A stretch of 64,000 nucleotides of DNA from Gammaproteobacteria bacterium (GCA_025358295.1 JANYJY010000022.1:1-64000); one strand, 5' to 3'. Shown: positions 1 through 8,499, counted from the first letter of the stretch. Numbers and translations: made by a program. Notes: generated by a model from the letters alone, not told the origin.

Positions 1-30
1 CGGGGCTCTACCAGCTGAGCTACGTCCACC
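1..30 (-). tRNA. tRNA-His, 5' part only (cut by window edge)
   Basis: The reverse complement begins GGTGGACGTAGCTCAGC, giving the extra G-1 typical of tRNA-His, the acceptor strand, D-stem and D-loop (GCTCAGCTGGTAGAGC). It ends in the anticodon stem CCCCG at the window edge, so the anticodon itself is not visible. The identity rests on similarity to gammaproteobacterial tRNA-His and on its place directly after tRNA-Arg, as in many Gammaproteobacteria. Confidence 0.75.
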
Positions 31-53
31 ATCGTCCGACTTCCGACTTGGGA

Positions 54-130
54 TGGCGCGCCCGGCAGGAATCGAACCTGCAACCGCCGGCTTAGAAGGC
101 CGGTGCTCTATCCGGTTGAGCTACGGGCGC
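54..130 (-). tRNA. tRNA-Arg (anticodon TCT)
   Basis: This is a 77-nt cloverleaf read on the minus strand. Acceptor GCGCCCG pairs with CGGGCGC, the discriminator is G and CCA is encoded. The D-arm is GCTCAACCGGATAGAGC, the anticodon loop CTTCTAA carries TCT, and the T-arm contains GGTTCGATTCC. It lies 23 nt upstream of tRNA-His and is probably co-transcribed with it. Confidence 0.97.
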
Positions 131-412
131 TTTACCAATCAATAACTTACAGCGCCAAACGTAATTTTTCAGGCCGATGCTCGGGTCTCAAAACAAACCG
201 AATCGGAAGTGCGCGCGGATTATATAGGAGATTCCTGGGATTTGAAGCGCGGAATGGAATTGGACTCAATCTTCGACAGCCCACGGCAATTTCTTGATGG
301 CGTGGTCCCACCATGCGGACCGGCTCGCGGCCGCACAAGCGGCCATAATAGTGCCAAGCTGCGGAATTCGGTCTGCCGGCAGGCGTACTTGTTTAAAAAG
401 GCATATGGCTGC

Positions 413-733
413 ATGAGTAACTTCAAACTGTTCGACCCCGACAGCATCGATGAGACGCTTTCTCGGGTTGTCACTCACGGAGGTAATACCTATTTGATGT
501 TCCCGTATATCAACGGGACAGGGTCCATGCCGACAATGGAATCAATCAGCTTTCTGATCCAAGGCGCCACCGCCACCGTAGCGGATTTCCTGACTATGTC
601 AGCACTGATTAGGAAATCGGGAGGGGGTGCCCAGTGGCTGATCGAATTCAATACACCGTGGTTGTTACCATCGATGGACGTGGCAAGGAGCAAACGACCA
701 ATCGAGCGGACCGGGGCCACTCGCGAAAAATAA
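413..733 (+). CDS. hypothetical protein, 106 aa (doubtful)
   Basis: This open frame begins ATG-AGT-AAC. The product has a plausible mixed composition without the Arg/Pro/Ala excess of antisense shadow frames, with a short hydrophobic stretch around residues 45-60 and a basic C-terminus. I do not recognise a family and see no strong ribosome binding site. The frame stays open upstream to 209. It could equally be a decayed gene or chance, given its position in a weakly coding spacer between tRNAs. Confidence 0.25.
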   Translation: MSNFKLFDPDSIDETLSRVVTHGGNTYLMFPYINGTGSMPTMESISFLIQGATATVADFLTMSALIRKSGGGAQWLIEFNTPWLLPSMDVARSKRPIERTGATREK

Positions 734-805
734 GATTCCCGCGATCTCCGACTATATGAAGCGCTTACGCAATTTCCCTGACATTGCGGAAAGCGCCGGC
801 GTTTC

Positions 806-1042
806 TTAAGGGAACCGCTGAACCTCTCCGCTTGAGTCTTCTACCCAATACAGAATCATGGACTGATTCGGGAAATGCACTTCCCATCTGCCGTTGTCCA
901 GCATGCCCGCCGATCCCTCGGCGTCGCGCGCCCTCTTTATGTTGGCGTCGAGACGAGACATGGCGATCTCTCGTGATTCGCAATCCTCTTTGCGCGGCCA
1001 GCGTGAGCTGCAGAGGCTGAAAATTACACTGTCGATGGTCAT
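806..1042 (-). CDS. small hypothetical protein, 78 aa
   Basis: The ATG is preceded by GGAG at a reasonable distance on the minus strand. The N-terminal half is charged (SRLDANIKRARDAEGSAG) and the C-terminal part looks like a short beta-rich fold (GRWEVHFPNQSMILYWVED). No family recognised. A 9-bp stem hairpin 40-65 nt upstream could be its operator. The amphipathic, ordered composition and ribosome binding site favour a real gene over chance, but only weakly. Confidence 0.4.
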   Translation of the reverse strand: MTIDSVIFSLCSSRWPRKEDCESREIAMSRLDANIKRARDAEGSAGMLDNGRWEVHFPNQSMILYWVEDSSGEVQRFP

Positions 1043-1081
1043 TGGGGGGCTCCGTGACTCATTCCCATTCTGAGTGGCCTT

Positions 1082-1106
1082 GCTGCTGTACGAGTTATAC
1101 AGCAGC
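1082..1106. repeat. perfect inverted repeat, 9-bp arms
   Basis: GCTGCTGTA (1082-1090) and TACAGCAGC (1098-1106) are exact reverse complements around a 7-nt loop. There is no T-tract on either side, so a classical intrinsic terminator is unlikely. It lies about 160 nt downstream of tRNA-Pro and 40 nt upstream of the small gene at 1042, so it may be an RNA-processing hairpin or an operator. Confidence 0.55.
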
Positions 1107-1264
1107 GATCCACAGGCCGCCCCGCACCCAAGGTGCTAGAGAAACTAGACCTTGAGAGCGGCAGCTGCAAATTGCCTCAAGGCGCCGAAATCGCTTGGCG
1201 CATTAAGGCGGCACCACGGTGGCGAAGCCGCGCAATCAATTTACGCGTAACCGATTGATTTTTA

Positions 1265-1341
1265 TGGTCGGGGTGACAGGATTCGAACCTGCGACATCTA
1301 CGTCCCAAACGTAGCGCTCTACCAGTCTGAGCTACACCCCG
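1265..1341 (-). tRNA. tRNA-Pro (anticodon TGG)
   Basis: This is a 77-nt cloverleaf on the minus strand. Acceptor CGGGGTG pairs with CACCCCG, the discriminator is A and CCA is encoded. The D-arm is GCTCAGACTGGTAGAGC, the anticodon loop TTTGGGA carries TGG, and the T-arm contains GGTTCGAATCC. It is the first tRNA of the Pro-Arg-His array in the direction of transcription. Confidence 0.97.
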
Positions 1342-1416
1342 GCTCTCGGAGGCGCGGTAGTGTAGGGGTCGGCGGGCACTCAAGCAAATGCAGGTGCTTT
1401 GCCGCCCCAAGGGCGG

Positions 1417-2193
1417 CTATCGGCACCCTGCCATGCCGCCATCCAGGAATATCTCGCTGCCGGTGATATAGCTGCCAGAACGTGAAGCCAGAAAGACACA
1501 GGCGCCGGCGATATCTTCCGCGCGCCCCAGGCGTGCCAGGGGAACGCGCGCCAGCAGCTTCTGAATCGCCGCGTCTTCCTTACGAATATGCGCCGTCATC
1601 TGGGTCGGAAAATAACCCGGCGCAATGACATTGACGGTGATGTGATGTTCAACCAGATCGGCCGCAAGCTCTTTGGACAAGTGATGCATGGCCGCCTTGC
1701 TCGCGGCATACGAATACACGGAGAGCCTTTCCACAACCGCGCCGACCAGCGAGCCGATGTTAATGACGCGGCTCGGGTCTTGGGGAGAACCTGCAGCCTT
1801 CAACAGCGGCAATAGCTCGCGCACCAGCGTAAACGGACCTTGCACATTGAGCGCCATGATGCCGGGCCACGCCTTATCGGGAAACGTCTCCAGCGGCGCG
1901 CCCCAGGTCCGGCCCGCGTTGTTCACCAAAATATCGAGGCGTTGCTCACGGGACTTGTACTGATCGGCCAGGGCGACCGCAGCGTCGGCGCTGGCCAGAT
2001 CCGCATGCAAAGCAATGCAGGATCCTGACTCGGACATTTGCCGGGCCGCTTGTTCGGCAGCCGCGGCATCGCGGGAGGTGATGTACACTTTGCAGCCCGC
2101 ATCGACGAATCCCGCCGCGATCATTCTGCCAAGGCCCTTCGCGCCCCCGGTGACCAACGCCGTCTTGCCGGCGATATCGAACAGCGTATTCAC
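1417..2193 (-). CDS. SDR family oxidoreductase
   Basis: 258 aa, a classical short-chain dehydrogenase/reductase. The NAD(P)-binding motif TGGAKGLG lies near residue 14, NNAG near residue 92, and the catalytic Ser and YAASK (Tyr/Lys) in the middle. The C-terminal half has the usual substrate loop after APGYFPTQMT and ends in the conserved YITGSEIFLDGG. It is the last gene of a minus-strand operon with the MDR reductase (4-nt gap) and acyl-CoA dehydrogenase upstream. The start is GTG. In this context it probably reduces or oxidises a 3-hydroxy/3-keto acyl-CoA or alcohol intermediate; the substrate is not deducible. RhlG-like SDRs look most similar. Confidence 0.9.
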   Translation of the reverse strand: MNTLFDIAGKTALVTGGAKGLGRMIAAGFVDAGCKVYITSRDAAAAEQAARQMSESGSCIALHADLASADAAVALADQYKSREQRLDILVNNAGRTWGAPLETFPDKAWPGIMALNVQGPFTLVRELLPLLKAAGSPQDPSRVINIGSLVGAVVERLSVYSYAASKAAMHHLSKELAADLVEHHITVNVIAPGYFPTQMTAHIRKEDAAIQKLLARVPLARLGRAEDIAGACVFLASRSGSYITGSEIFLDGGMAGCR

Positions 2194-2197
2194 GATT

Positions 2198-3202
2198 TCA
2201 TTGGATTGAAATGACGACCTTGCCGAATTGATGCGCCGTCTCTAAATGCGCCAGCGCATCCTTGGCGGCATCGAGCGCAAAGCGTTTGTCGATCACGGGA
2301 TGGATCTTGTGGCGCTCGACGAAGGCCAGCATGTCGCGGAACTCGCGCGCATTGCCCACATTGGTCCCCATGATCTGAATATTCTTCAGAAACAGCTCCG
2401 GCGCATTGAGAGGCACCTGGGGCCCGCCGGTCGATCCGTAAATGACCACGCGCGCCCCCATTTTCAGCGCGCGGCTGTAGTTGGGGTAGGCCGCTGCCGG
2501 GGCGCCGTCGAACACCGCATCCAGACCGCCGGTTTCCTTTCCTACCGTCTTGCGCCGATCCGCGTCCTTGTAGTTAAAGCCACCCTTGGCGCCCAATTTC
2601 TTCGCCTGCTCCAAGGTATCCGCCGAGCCGCTGGTGACATAGGCATTCGCGCCCATCGCCACCGCGATTTTCAGCGCAAACATGGCGACGCCACCGCCGA
2701 CGCCGGTGATCAATACGGTGTCGCCCGGCGCGAGCGCCGCCTTGGTCATAAGACCCCGCCAGGCGGTGAGCGCCGCCAGAGGCATGGCCGCGGCGTGTTC
2801 GAAGTCCAGAAAATCCGGCACCGGCGCCACGCTGCCGGCCGGCACGACGATTTGCTCGGCCACCGTGCCGGGACCGGGCATTCCTAACAGTCCGAAGTTA
2901 GCTGCCGGGAAACGTGGATCCGGTCCCCAATGAAGACCGGGGTAGAGAACCACCCGGCTGCCCACCCACATCGGTTCCACACCGGCGCCCACCGATTCGA
3001 CGATGCCGGCGCCGTCGCATCCTAAGGTGCAGGGGAGCTGCATGCCCGGATACTGGCCGCGCGTAATCCAGAGTTCGCGATGATTGAGCGACGCTGCTTT
3101 TAGATTGACTCGAACCTCGCCGGCGCCGGGTGCGGGCGAGTCCACGTCCTTGAGTTCCACGCTGGAGGGGCCATCGGCGGTCGTCAGTACCAGGGCTTTC
3201 AT
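2198..3202 (-). CDS. zinc-independent MDR-family alcohol dehydrogenase / quinone oxidoreductase
   Basis: 334 aa from the ATG at 3202 (MKALVLTTADGPSSVELKDV); the frame extends upstream but only into non-homologous sequence overlapping the ACAD gene. A GroES-like N-terminal domain (HRELWITRGQYPGMQLPCTLGCDGAG) is followed by a Rossmann domain with ITGVGGGVAMFALKIA. The Cys/His set of zinc-dependent ADHs is not evident, so quinone-oxidoreductase or enoyl-reductase-like NAD(P)H chemistry is likelier. It lies 28 nt after the ACAD stop and 4 nt before the SDR, so it is probably co-transcribed. The substrate is unknown, probably an enoyl or carbonyl intermediate of the adjacent catabolic route. Confidence 0.88.
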   Translation of the reverse strand: MKALVLTTADGPSSVELKDVDSPAPGAGEVRVNLKAASLNHRELWITRGQYPGMQLPCTLGCDGAGIVESVGAGVEPMWVGSRVVLYPGLHWGPDPRFPAANFGLLGMPGPGTVAEQIVVPAGSVAPVPDFLDFEHAAAMPLAALTAWRGLMTKAALAPGDTVLITGVGGGVAMFALKIAVAMGANAYVTSGSADTLEQAKKLGAKGGFNYKDADRRKTVGKETGGLDAVFDGAPAAAYPNYSRALKMGARVVIYGSTGGPQVPLNAPELFLKNIQIMGTNVGNAREFRDMLAFVERHKIHPVIDKRFALDAAKDALAHLETAHQFGKVVISIQ

Positions 3203-3230
3203 GATGCGCAGGTGTCGTAGCGGGCTATGT

Positions 3231-4394
3231 TCAAAACGAGCGCGGCAGGCCCAAGCCTTCGGCAATACCGTTGCGCGCCATTTCATTGGTGATGGGTCCG
3301 ATGCGCCACAGACGCGCATCTCGCCAATAGCGCTGCATGTCGGTTTCCGCGGAGTAACCCATGCCACCGAGTATCTGAATGCCGAGATCGGCCGCGTTGA
3401 CCGCATTCTCCGACGCCATCACTTTCACCATGCTGGATTCCATGTGGCAGGGTTTACCCTTGGATTGCAAATCGGCCGTGTAATTCAACATGAGCGTGCC
3501 GCTCTGCTGCCAAATGGCCATATCGGCGACGTAGTGCTGCAGTATTTGAAACTCGCCGATGGCTTTGCCAAACGCCTTGCGCTGCTTCATGTAGTCGAGC
3601 GCATCTTCCAACACTCCATCGAGCACGCCCATGCAAAACGCCGCCACCATGATGCGCTCGTTGTTGAGTGTCGGCAGGAGCATGTACCAAGCGCGCCCCG
3701 GCTCGCCCAGCACCAAATCATCCGGCACGAACACATTCTCGAAATGCACGGCGCACGACCCCATGGCGCGCATTCCCAGCTTGGGCAGCGGGGTCACCTT
3801 GATCCCCGGGGATTTTGCCGGCACCCAGAACAGGCTGACGCCTTGATGGCGCTTCGCGACATTCTTGTCGGTGCGCGCCAGCACCAGAAGATAATCCGCC
3901 ACATGCGCCGAGGAGCTCCAGATTTTCTCGCCGCTCAATATCCAGCCGCCGTCGCCGCGAATCGCCTCGGTGCGCAAGGCGCCAAGCACATCCGTGCCGC
4001 CGCCCGGCTCAGTGAACGCAATCGCGGCACGCAGCTTGCCGGCGGCAATTTCCGGCAGGAATTTCTTCTGCTGTTCGAGCGAGCCGTAGATGCCGATGGA
4101 TTTGCTTCCGGCAAACGAGGTGATGCCCCAAATCCACGCCATGCCCCCGAGGGTGCGCGCCAACTCGCGGCCGAGAATCATTTGGGTAACGACATCGCCG
4201 CCCTGCCCCCCGAATTCTTCCTTGATGCCGATCCCATGAAAGCCGGCAGCGGAGAATTTGTCCCAGAGCGCAAACGGATAATGATGCTCATCGCGTTCGA
4301 GTTCGCGCGCCCAGGCCTTGGGTGCTTCGCGGTCGACCCACTTATGCACTGAATCACGAAACGCCAACTGGTCCTCGGAAAATTCAAAATCCAT
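3231..4394 (-). CDS. acyl-CoA dehydrogenase
   Basis: 387 aa from the ATG at 4394 (MDFEFSEDQLAFRDSVHKWV), the usual length. It has the helical N-terminal domain, FAD-binding middle segment (AIAFTEPGGGTDVLG, WILSGEKIWSSSA) and C-terminal helices (QRKAFGKAIGEFQ, QILGGMGYSAETDMQRYWRDAR). The spot where many family members carry the catalytic base (IYEGT) reads IGPIT, so the base may come from another helix, as in isovaleryl/long-chain types, or the enzyme may be specialised. It is the first gene of a three-gene minus-strand operon. A palindromic element lies 78 nt upstream and is repeated before the operon at 14032. Expected role: FAD-dependent alpha,beta-dehydrogenation of an acyl-CoA. Confidence 0.92.
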   Translation of the reverse strand: MDFEFSEDQLAFRDSVHKWVDREAPKAWARELERDEHHYPFALWDKFSAAGFHGIGIKEEFGGQGGDVVTQMILGRELARTLGGMAWIWGITSFAGSKSIGIYGSLEQQKKFLPEIAAGKLRAAIAFTEPGGGTDVLGALRTEAIRGDGGWILSGEKIWSSSAHVADYLLVLARTDKNVAKRHQGVSLFWVPAKSPGIKVTPLPKLGMRAMGSCAVHFENVFVPDDLVLGEPGRAWYMLLPTLNNERIMVAAFCMGVLDGVLEDALDYMKQRKAFGKAIGEFQILQHYVADMAIWQQSGTLMLNYTADLQSKGKPCHMESSMVKVMASENAVNAADLGIQILGGMGYSAETDMQRYWRDARLWRIGPITNEMARNGIAEGLGLPRSF

Positions 4395-4471
4395 ACATGC
4401 TTCCAGGGGGCACGTGGGCGCCCTTGACTTGGGGGAAAGCCCAAGGTTGGTGAAACACCGAGGCAGGCACA

Positions 4472-4486
4472 CCTATCGAAAGATAG
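4472..4486. promoter_or_regulatory. palindromic element shared by two acyl-CoA operons (copy 1)
   Basis: CCTATCGAAAGATAG on the plus strand; CTATC/GATAG form an inverted repeat around GAAA. It lies 78 nt upstream of the ACAD start (4394, minus) and 69 nt upstream of the thioesterase start (4555, plus), in a divergent promoter region. The same 15-mer with two changes occurs at 14102-14116, 70 nt upstream of the other catabolic operon. Probably an operator for a TetR-like or other acyl-CoA-responsive repressor, encoded elsewhere. Confidence 0.5.
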
Positions 4487-4554
4487 TGCGGCAATTCAAG
4501 CTGCCGGCCTAGTATTACAGAGCAATTCGCCCCTTTGCGACGGGAACCGCCCCT

Positions 4555-4989
4555 ATGTCATCGCCCGAAAATCTCGTCCATCGGCTCAACGCTCACAATG
4601 CCGGCATCCCCTTCAATGCATGGCTGCGCATCGAAGTGCTAAACGCCTCCGCGCAGGGGGTGGAGATGCGCGTTCCCTGGCGGCAAGAATTCGGGGGCGC
4701 GCCGGGAATGACCCACGGCGGGGTACTGGCGAGTTTGCTGGACACTGCCGCCTTCCTGGCCCTGCTGGCGGCCAACGGTGGCGGTGGCCCCACCATCGAC
4801 TTGCAGATTGACTATCTTCGCAGCACTGCCAACGGCACATTGACTGTAAGAAGCTCAGTGCTGCGCGCGGGCGCCTCTATAAGCACTGTCGAAGTACGGA
4901 TCAGCGACCCGGAACAACGCCTGCTTGCTTCCGGCCGTTGTGTCTTCTTAACCCGCGAACGCACTGGCCGCACGGCGCCCACAGTGTAA
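4555..4989 (+). CDS. PaaI-family acyl-CoA thioesterase (hot-dog fold)
   Basis: 144 aa with the hot-dog central helix motif MTHGGVLASLLDTAAFLALL near residues 56-75, including the His-Gly-Gly that shapes the thioester site, then DLQIDYLRSTANGTLTVRSS as the dimer strand. It is divergent from the ACAD operon and 32 nt upstream of a thiolase gene, so the two are probably one transcript. Likely role: hydrolysis of dead-end or excess acyl-CoAs to free CoA during growth on the catabolic substrate. Substrate range cannot be deduced. Confidence 0.88.
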   Translation: MSSPENLVHRLNAHNAGIPFNAWLRIEVLNASAQGVEMRVPWRQEFGGAPGMTHGGVLASLLDTAAFLALLAANGGGGPTIDLQIDYLRSTANGTLTVRSSVLRAGASISTVEVRISDPEQRLLASGRCVFLTRERTGRTAPTV

Positions 4990-5021
4990 AATCCCGGCCC
5001 CACTTGGCGATTGGACTACAC

Positions 5022-6206
5022 ATGGTTGACAGAGAAGTTTGGATTGTTTCCGCCGCGCGTACCGCGATAGGCACTTTTGGCGGCGCACTCAAGGACGTGC
5101 CCCTGGCCGACCTGGCCACGATCGCCGTTCGTGCCGCGCTGCAACGTTCCGGCCTGCCGCCTGAACAAATCGAGCATGTGGTGCTCGGCAATGTGATCCC
5201 GACCGAGCCACGCGACGCCTACTTGGCCCGGGTCGCAGCGATGAACGCCGGCATCCCCAAGGAATGCCCCGCATTTAATGTCAATCGGCTCTGCGGGTCG
5301 GGCTTGCAAGCCATCATATCGGCGGCGCAAACCATTCTCCTGAATGAGGCCGATGTCGCCATCGGCGGCGGCGCGGAATCCATGAGCCGCGGCCCGTATC
5401 TGTTGCCCAGCGCGCGCTGGGGAGCTCGCTTGGGCGATGCGCAGATGCTGGACTATATGAACGGCATCTTGCACGACCCGTTCGAGGCCTTTCACATGGG
5501 CATCACCGCGGAGAATGTGGCGGCACGCCATGCCATCACCCGCGACATGCAGGATGCGGTGGCGGTCGAGAGCCAGCAGCGCGCCGCACGCGCCATCGCC
5601 GAGGGCCGTTTCAAGTCGCAAATCGTGCCGGTCGAGATCGTCACGCGCAAGGGCACCGTGGTATTCGAGGTGGACGAGCACGTGCGCGCCACAGTCACCC
5701 TGGAGCAATTGGCGAAGATGAAACCCGCCTTCAAGAAGGAAGGTTCGGTGACGCCCGGCAATGCCTCAGGCATCAACGATGGCGCCGCTGCGCTCGCCCT
5801 GGCGAGCGGCGATAAGGTCAAATCAGCGTCGCTGAAGCCGCTCGCCAGGCTGGTCGCCTATGGTCACGCGGGTGTGGAGCCGGCCTACATGGGCATGGGC
5901 CCCGTGCCGGCGACGAAGCTGGCGTTGAAGCGTGCGGGATTACGGGTAGACCAGCTGGATGTAATCGAATCCAACGAGGCATTCGCGGCCCAGGCCTGCG
6001 CTGTGACTCGCGAGTTGGGCTTCGATCCTGCGAAAGTGAATCCCAACGGCTCGGGTATTTCCTTGGGCCATCCCGTGGGCGCCACCGGTGCCATGATCGC
6101 GACCAAGGCCATCTATGAATTGCAGCGCACGGGCGGCCGTTATGCCTTGGCCACCATGTGCATCGGCGGCGGCCAGGGCATCGCGGCGATATTCGAGCGC
6201 GCTTAA
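5022..6206 (+). CDS. acetyl-CoA C-acyltransferase (thiolase)
   Basis: 394 aa from the ATG at 5022; a longer reading frame to 4938 overlaps the thioesterase and lacks homology. Thiolase residues are in place: nucleophilic Cys91 in NRLCGSGLQA, NEAFAAQ, GHPVGATGA with the His, and the second Cys in CIGGGQG near the C-terminus. It catalyses CoA-dependent cleavage of a 3-ketoacyl-CoA, or acetoacetyl-CoA formation in reverse. It is a second thiolase beside that at 10644, so the two may split chain-length or branched substrates. Its end overlaps the convergent racemase gene by 4 nt. Confidence 0.95.
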   Translation: MVDREVWIVSAARTAIGTFGGALKDVPLADLATIAVRAALQRSGLPPEQIEHVVLGNVIPTEPRDAYLARVAAMNAGIPKECPAFNVNRLCGSGLQAIISAAQTILLNEADVAIGGGAESMSRGPYLLPSARWGARLGDAQMLDYMNGILHDPFEAFHMGITAENVAARHAITRDMQDAVAVESQQRAARAIAEGRFKSQIVPVEIVTRKGTVVFEVDEHVRATVTLEQLAKMKPAFKKEGSVTPGNASGINDGAAALALASGDKVKSASLKPLARLVAYGHAGVEPAYMGMGPVPATKLALKRAGLRVDQLDVIESNEAFAAQACAVTRELGFDPAKVNPNGSGISLGHPVGATGAMIATKAIYELQRTGGRYALATMCIGGGQGIAAIFERA

Positions 6207-7336
6207 GGGCTCGGCCACCGAGACGGATCGATACCCCACTCGGCCAGCACTTCTCGGGAGTGGGCGCCGATTGTCGGCGGCGGCGTCGGATGTGGCGCGG
6301 GCGTGCGTGAAAAGCGCGGTGCCGGCGCATTCTGTTCGACGCCGCCGACGTCGATGAAGGCTTGCCGTGCGCGGTTGTGGGGGTGTGCGGCGGCCTCTTT
6401 CAAAGTCAGCACCGGCGTGACGCACACATCGCTGCCCGCAAATAACGCGCACCATTCGTCGCGTGTCTTGCTCTTGAATATTCCCCCCAGTTCCGCCTTG
6501 AGCGCCGGCCAATCATGCTGCACGGTCTTTGCATCGTGCGAGGGGTATCCCGCCGATCGCCAGCGTTCGCCGTCCAAGCCCATTTTTTGCAGAAACCCTC
6601 GATAGGATTGAGGCTCGATGGGCGCGACCGCCAGGTACAACCCATCCTGGGTCGCATACGTGTCGTAATAATGGGCCCCGCCGCCGAGCAAATGAGTGCC
6701 CGTGCGGTCCTCGAATTGTCCCTGCGCGCGGTAGCCGAAGAACATGGACATGAACGACAGCGCGCCATCGAGCATGGCCGCATCGACCACCTGGCCGCGG
6801 CCGGATTGGCGCGCCTCCCACAAGGCACAGACCACGCCGAAAGCCATCAGCAGTCCGCCACCGCCGAAGTCGCCGATCACATTGAGGGGCACCACGGGCT
6901 TGCCGCCGCTGGGCCCGATCTGATGCAGTAGTCCCGCAAGGCCGATGTAGTTCAAATCATGTCCCGCGGATTGCGCCAGCGGCCCCGTCTGACCCCATCC
7001 CGTCATGCGTGCGTATACCAGCCGCGCATTACGCGCCAGGCAGGCGTCCGGTCCGATGCCGAGGCGTTCGGCCACGCCGGGTCGAAATGCCTCGACGAGC
7101 ACGTCCGCCTTCTCGGTCATGGCCAAGACCAAGTCGCGGCCACTGGGTTGTTTGAGGTCCAAGGCAATGGAGCGACGATTGCGCAATAGCGGCGAGTTCT
7201 CCGGCGTGTCGCCACTGCCGCCGGCTCGATCGATGCGCACCACGTCCGCACCCATGTCGGCCAGCATCATGCAGCCATAGGGTGCGGCACCGAGTCCCGC
7301 CACCTCAATTATTTTTACGCCGGCAAGAGGTCCCAT
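6203..7336 (-). CDS. alpha-methylacyl-CoA racemase (family III CoA transferase fold)
   Basis: 377 aa of the CaiB/BaiF superfamily. Three residues fall exactly where mycobacterial MCR has its catalytic set: His126 in SAGHDLNY, Asp156 in VIGDFGGGG and Glu241 in VAPIEPQSY. This distinguishes it from ordinary CoA transferases. It epimerises the 2-methyl centre of branched acyl-CoAs ((2R) to (2S)) so that S-specific acyl-CoA dehydrogenases can act, as in degradation of pristanic acid, bile acid and sterol side chains. It is the last gene of the eight-gene minus-strand operon, and its ATG overlaps the ACAD stop (TAATG), indicating translational coupling. Confidence 0.93.
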   Translation of the reverse strand: MGPLAGVKIIEVAGLGAAPYGCMMLADMGADVVRIDRAGGSGDTPENSPLLRNRRSIALDLKQPSGRDLVLAMTEKADVLVEAFRPGVAERLGIGPDACLARNARLVYARMTGWGQTGPLAQSAGHDLNYIGLAGLLHQIGPSGGKPVVPLNVIGDFGGGGLLMAFGVVCALWEARQSGRGQVVDAAMLDGALSFMSMFFGYRAQGQFEDRTGTHLLGGGAHYYDTYATQDGLYLAVAPIEPQSYRGFLQKMGLDGERWRSAGYPSHDAKTVQHDWPALKAELGGIFKSKTRDEWCALFAGSDVCVTPVLTLKEAAAHPHNRARQAFIDVGGVEQNAPAPRFSRTPAPHPTPPPTIGAHSREVLAEWGIDPSRWPSP

Positions 7337-8493
7337 TATTTGATCTTGCGCTCGTCCAACCCTAAGCTGCGGCCGATGATCTCTTTCATGATTTCCGATG
7401 TGCCCGCAAATATACGCATCACGCGCGCATCGGTGTACAACCGGCTGATTCGATATTCTTCCATATAACCGGCACCGCCATGTAATTGCACGCAGGAATC
7501 GACGACCCGTCCGGCAAGTTCGGTCGCCAGCAACTTCGCCTCTGCCGCCAGTTCAGGCGTCAGCCGGCCGGCGTTGAACTCCAGCACGCACTGATCCACG
7601 AAGGTCTGAATGGCATCGATCTGCGCCCGCATCTGGCCCATGACAAAGCGATTGTGCTGAAAGGTGCCGATGGGCCGGCCGAACGCTCTGCGCTGCTGCA
7701 CGAACTCCAGCGTCACATCGAAGCTCACCTGAGCAAGCGCGGCCCCGTCGATGGCGGAGATCAAGCGTTCGCCGCTCAAAAATTGACTCAAGTAGCCGAA
7801 GCCCTGCGTTGCATCGCCCAGCACATTTGATTTCGGAACCTTGACGCCATCGAAGAACAGCTCCGAGGTGTCCTGCGCCTTGAGCCCCATTTTCTGCAAG
7901 CGCGCGCCGCACTTGAATCCCGGCATGTCGGCTTCCACGACAAACAGACCGATTCCATAACGCTGATCGGGCACCGTCCGGGCGGCAACGATGATCAGAT
8001 CCGCCAATTGCCCGTTCGAGATATAGGTCTTCGAGCCATTGAGCAGCCAGTGATCGCCGCAATCCTGGGCAGTGCTCTTCATGCCCGCAAGATCGCTGCC
8101 CGAGGAAGGCTCGGTCATGGCGATCGCCAGAATTTTCTCGCCTCGAATGCAGGGCGGCAGCCAGCGTATTTTCTGTTCGGCGCTGCCGAGTTTTCCGATG
8201 TAGGGAGCCACCAGTCCCGAGTGCAGCTGAATATAGAAGCCGGGCTCGCCGTGTCGCATGTTCTCTTCGTACACGATCTGCTCGAAGCGAAAATCCGTGA
8301 TGCCGGCGCCACCGTAGGCCTCGTCGGCCCACATCAGCAAATAGCCCTGCTCTCCCGCCTTGGTGTAGATCGAGCGGTCCACGAATCCCTGCTCGCGCCA
8401 TTTCTCGGCATGCGGTGCCACTTCGTTTTGAAAGAAGCGCCGCACCGACGTGCGGAAATCCTCATGTTCAGGCTCGAATATGAGTCGGCGCAT
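7336..8493 (-). CDS. acyl-CoA dehydrogenase
   Basis: 385 aa, full length. The N-terminal helical domain (MRRLIFEPEHEDFRTSVRRF) resembles FadE-type enzymes, followed by AIAMTEPSSGSDLAGMKS for FAD and substrate, NGSKTYISNG, and QRRAFGRPIGTFQHN. The C-terminal QLHGGAGYMEEYRISRLYTDAR is followed by IFAGTSEIMKEII, with Ala at the usual Glu site, as in long-chain/isovaleryl-like enzymes that place the base in the GERLISA helix. It is translationally coupled to the racemase downstream and 6 nt after the FadB-like gene, so it probably acts on the (2S)-epimer made by the racemase. Confidence 0.94.
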   Translation of the reverse strand: MRRLIFEPEHEDFRTSVRRFFQNEVAPHAEKWREQGFVDRSIYTKAGEQGYLLMWADEAYGGAGITDFRFEQIVYEENMRHGEPGFYIQLHSGLVAPYIGKLGSAEQKIRWLPPCIRGEKILAIAMTEPSSGSDLAGMKSTAQDCGDHWLLNGSKTYISNGQLADLIIVAARTVPDQRYGIGLFVVEADMPGFKCGARLQKMGLKAQDTSELFFDGVKVPKSNVLGDATQGFGYLSQFLSGERLISAIDGAALAQVSFDVTLEFVQQRRAFGRPIGTFQHNRFVMGQMRAQIDAIQTFVDQCVLEFNAGRLTPELAAEAKLLATELAGRVVDSCVQLHGGAGYMEEYRISRLYTDARVMRIFAGTSEIMKEIIGRSLGLDERKIK

Positions 8494-8499
8494 GGCAGC

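Larger units (their letters stand above)
131..1264. other. 1.1-kb spacer inside a tRNA array, weakly coding
   Basis: tRNA-Pro, tRNA-Arg and tRNA-His usually lie close together in related bacteria; here Pro and Arg are 1134 nt apart. The spacer looks less GC-rich than its surroundings at its left end. I see only two weak gene candidates (413-733 plus strand, 806-1042 minus strand) and a perfect hairpin at 1082-1106. I found no integrase, transposase or duplicated tRNA 3' end, so there is no direct evidence for a mobile element. Confidence 0.6.

Noticed and set aside
1082-1106. Intrinsic terminator after tRNA-Pro
   Set aside because: The hairpin is perfect but has no T-tract on either strand.
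131-1264. Integrated mobile element at the tRNA genes
   Set aside because: No integrase or transposase and no duplicated tRNA 3' end (attL/attR) could be found.
3084-4352. 422-codon plus-strand frame
   Set aside because: Antisense to the acyl-CoA dehydrogenase; His/Arg-rich with no recognisable domain.
6203-7336. Generic CoA-transferase (CaiB/formyl-CoA type) call
   Set aside because: The His126/Asp156/Glu241 set of methylacyl-CoA racemases is present, and the CoA-transferase Asp context differs.
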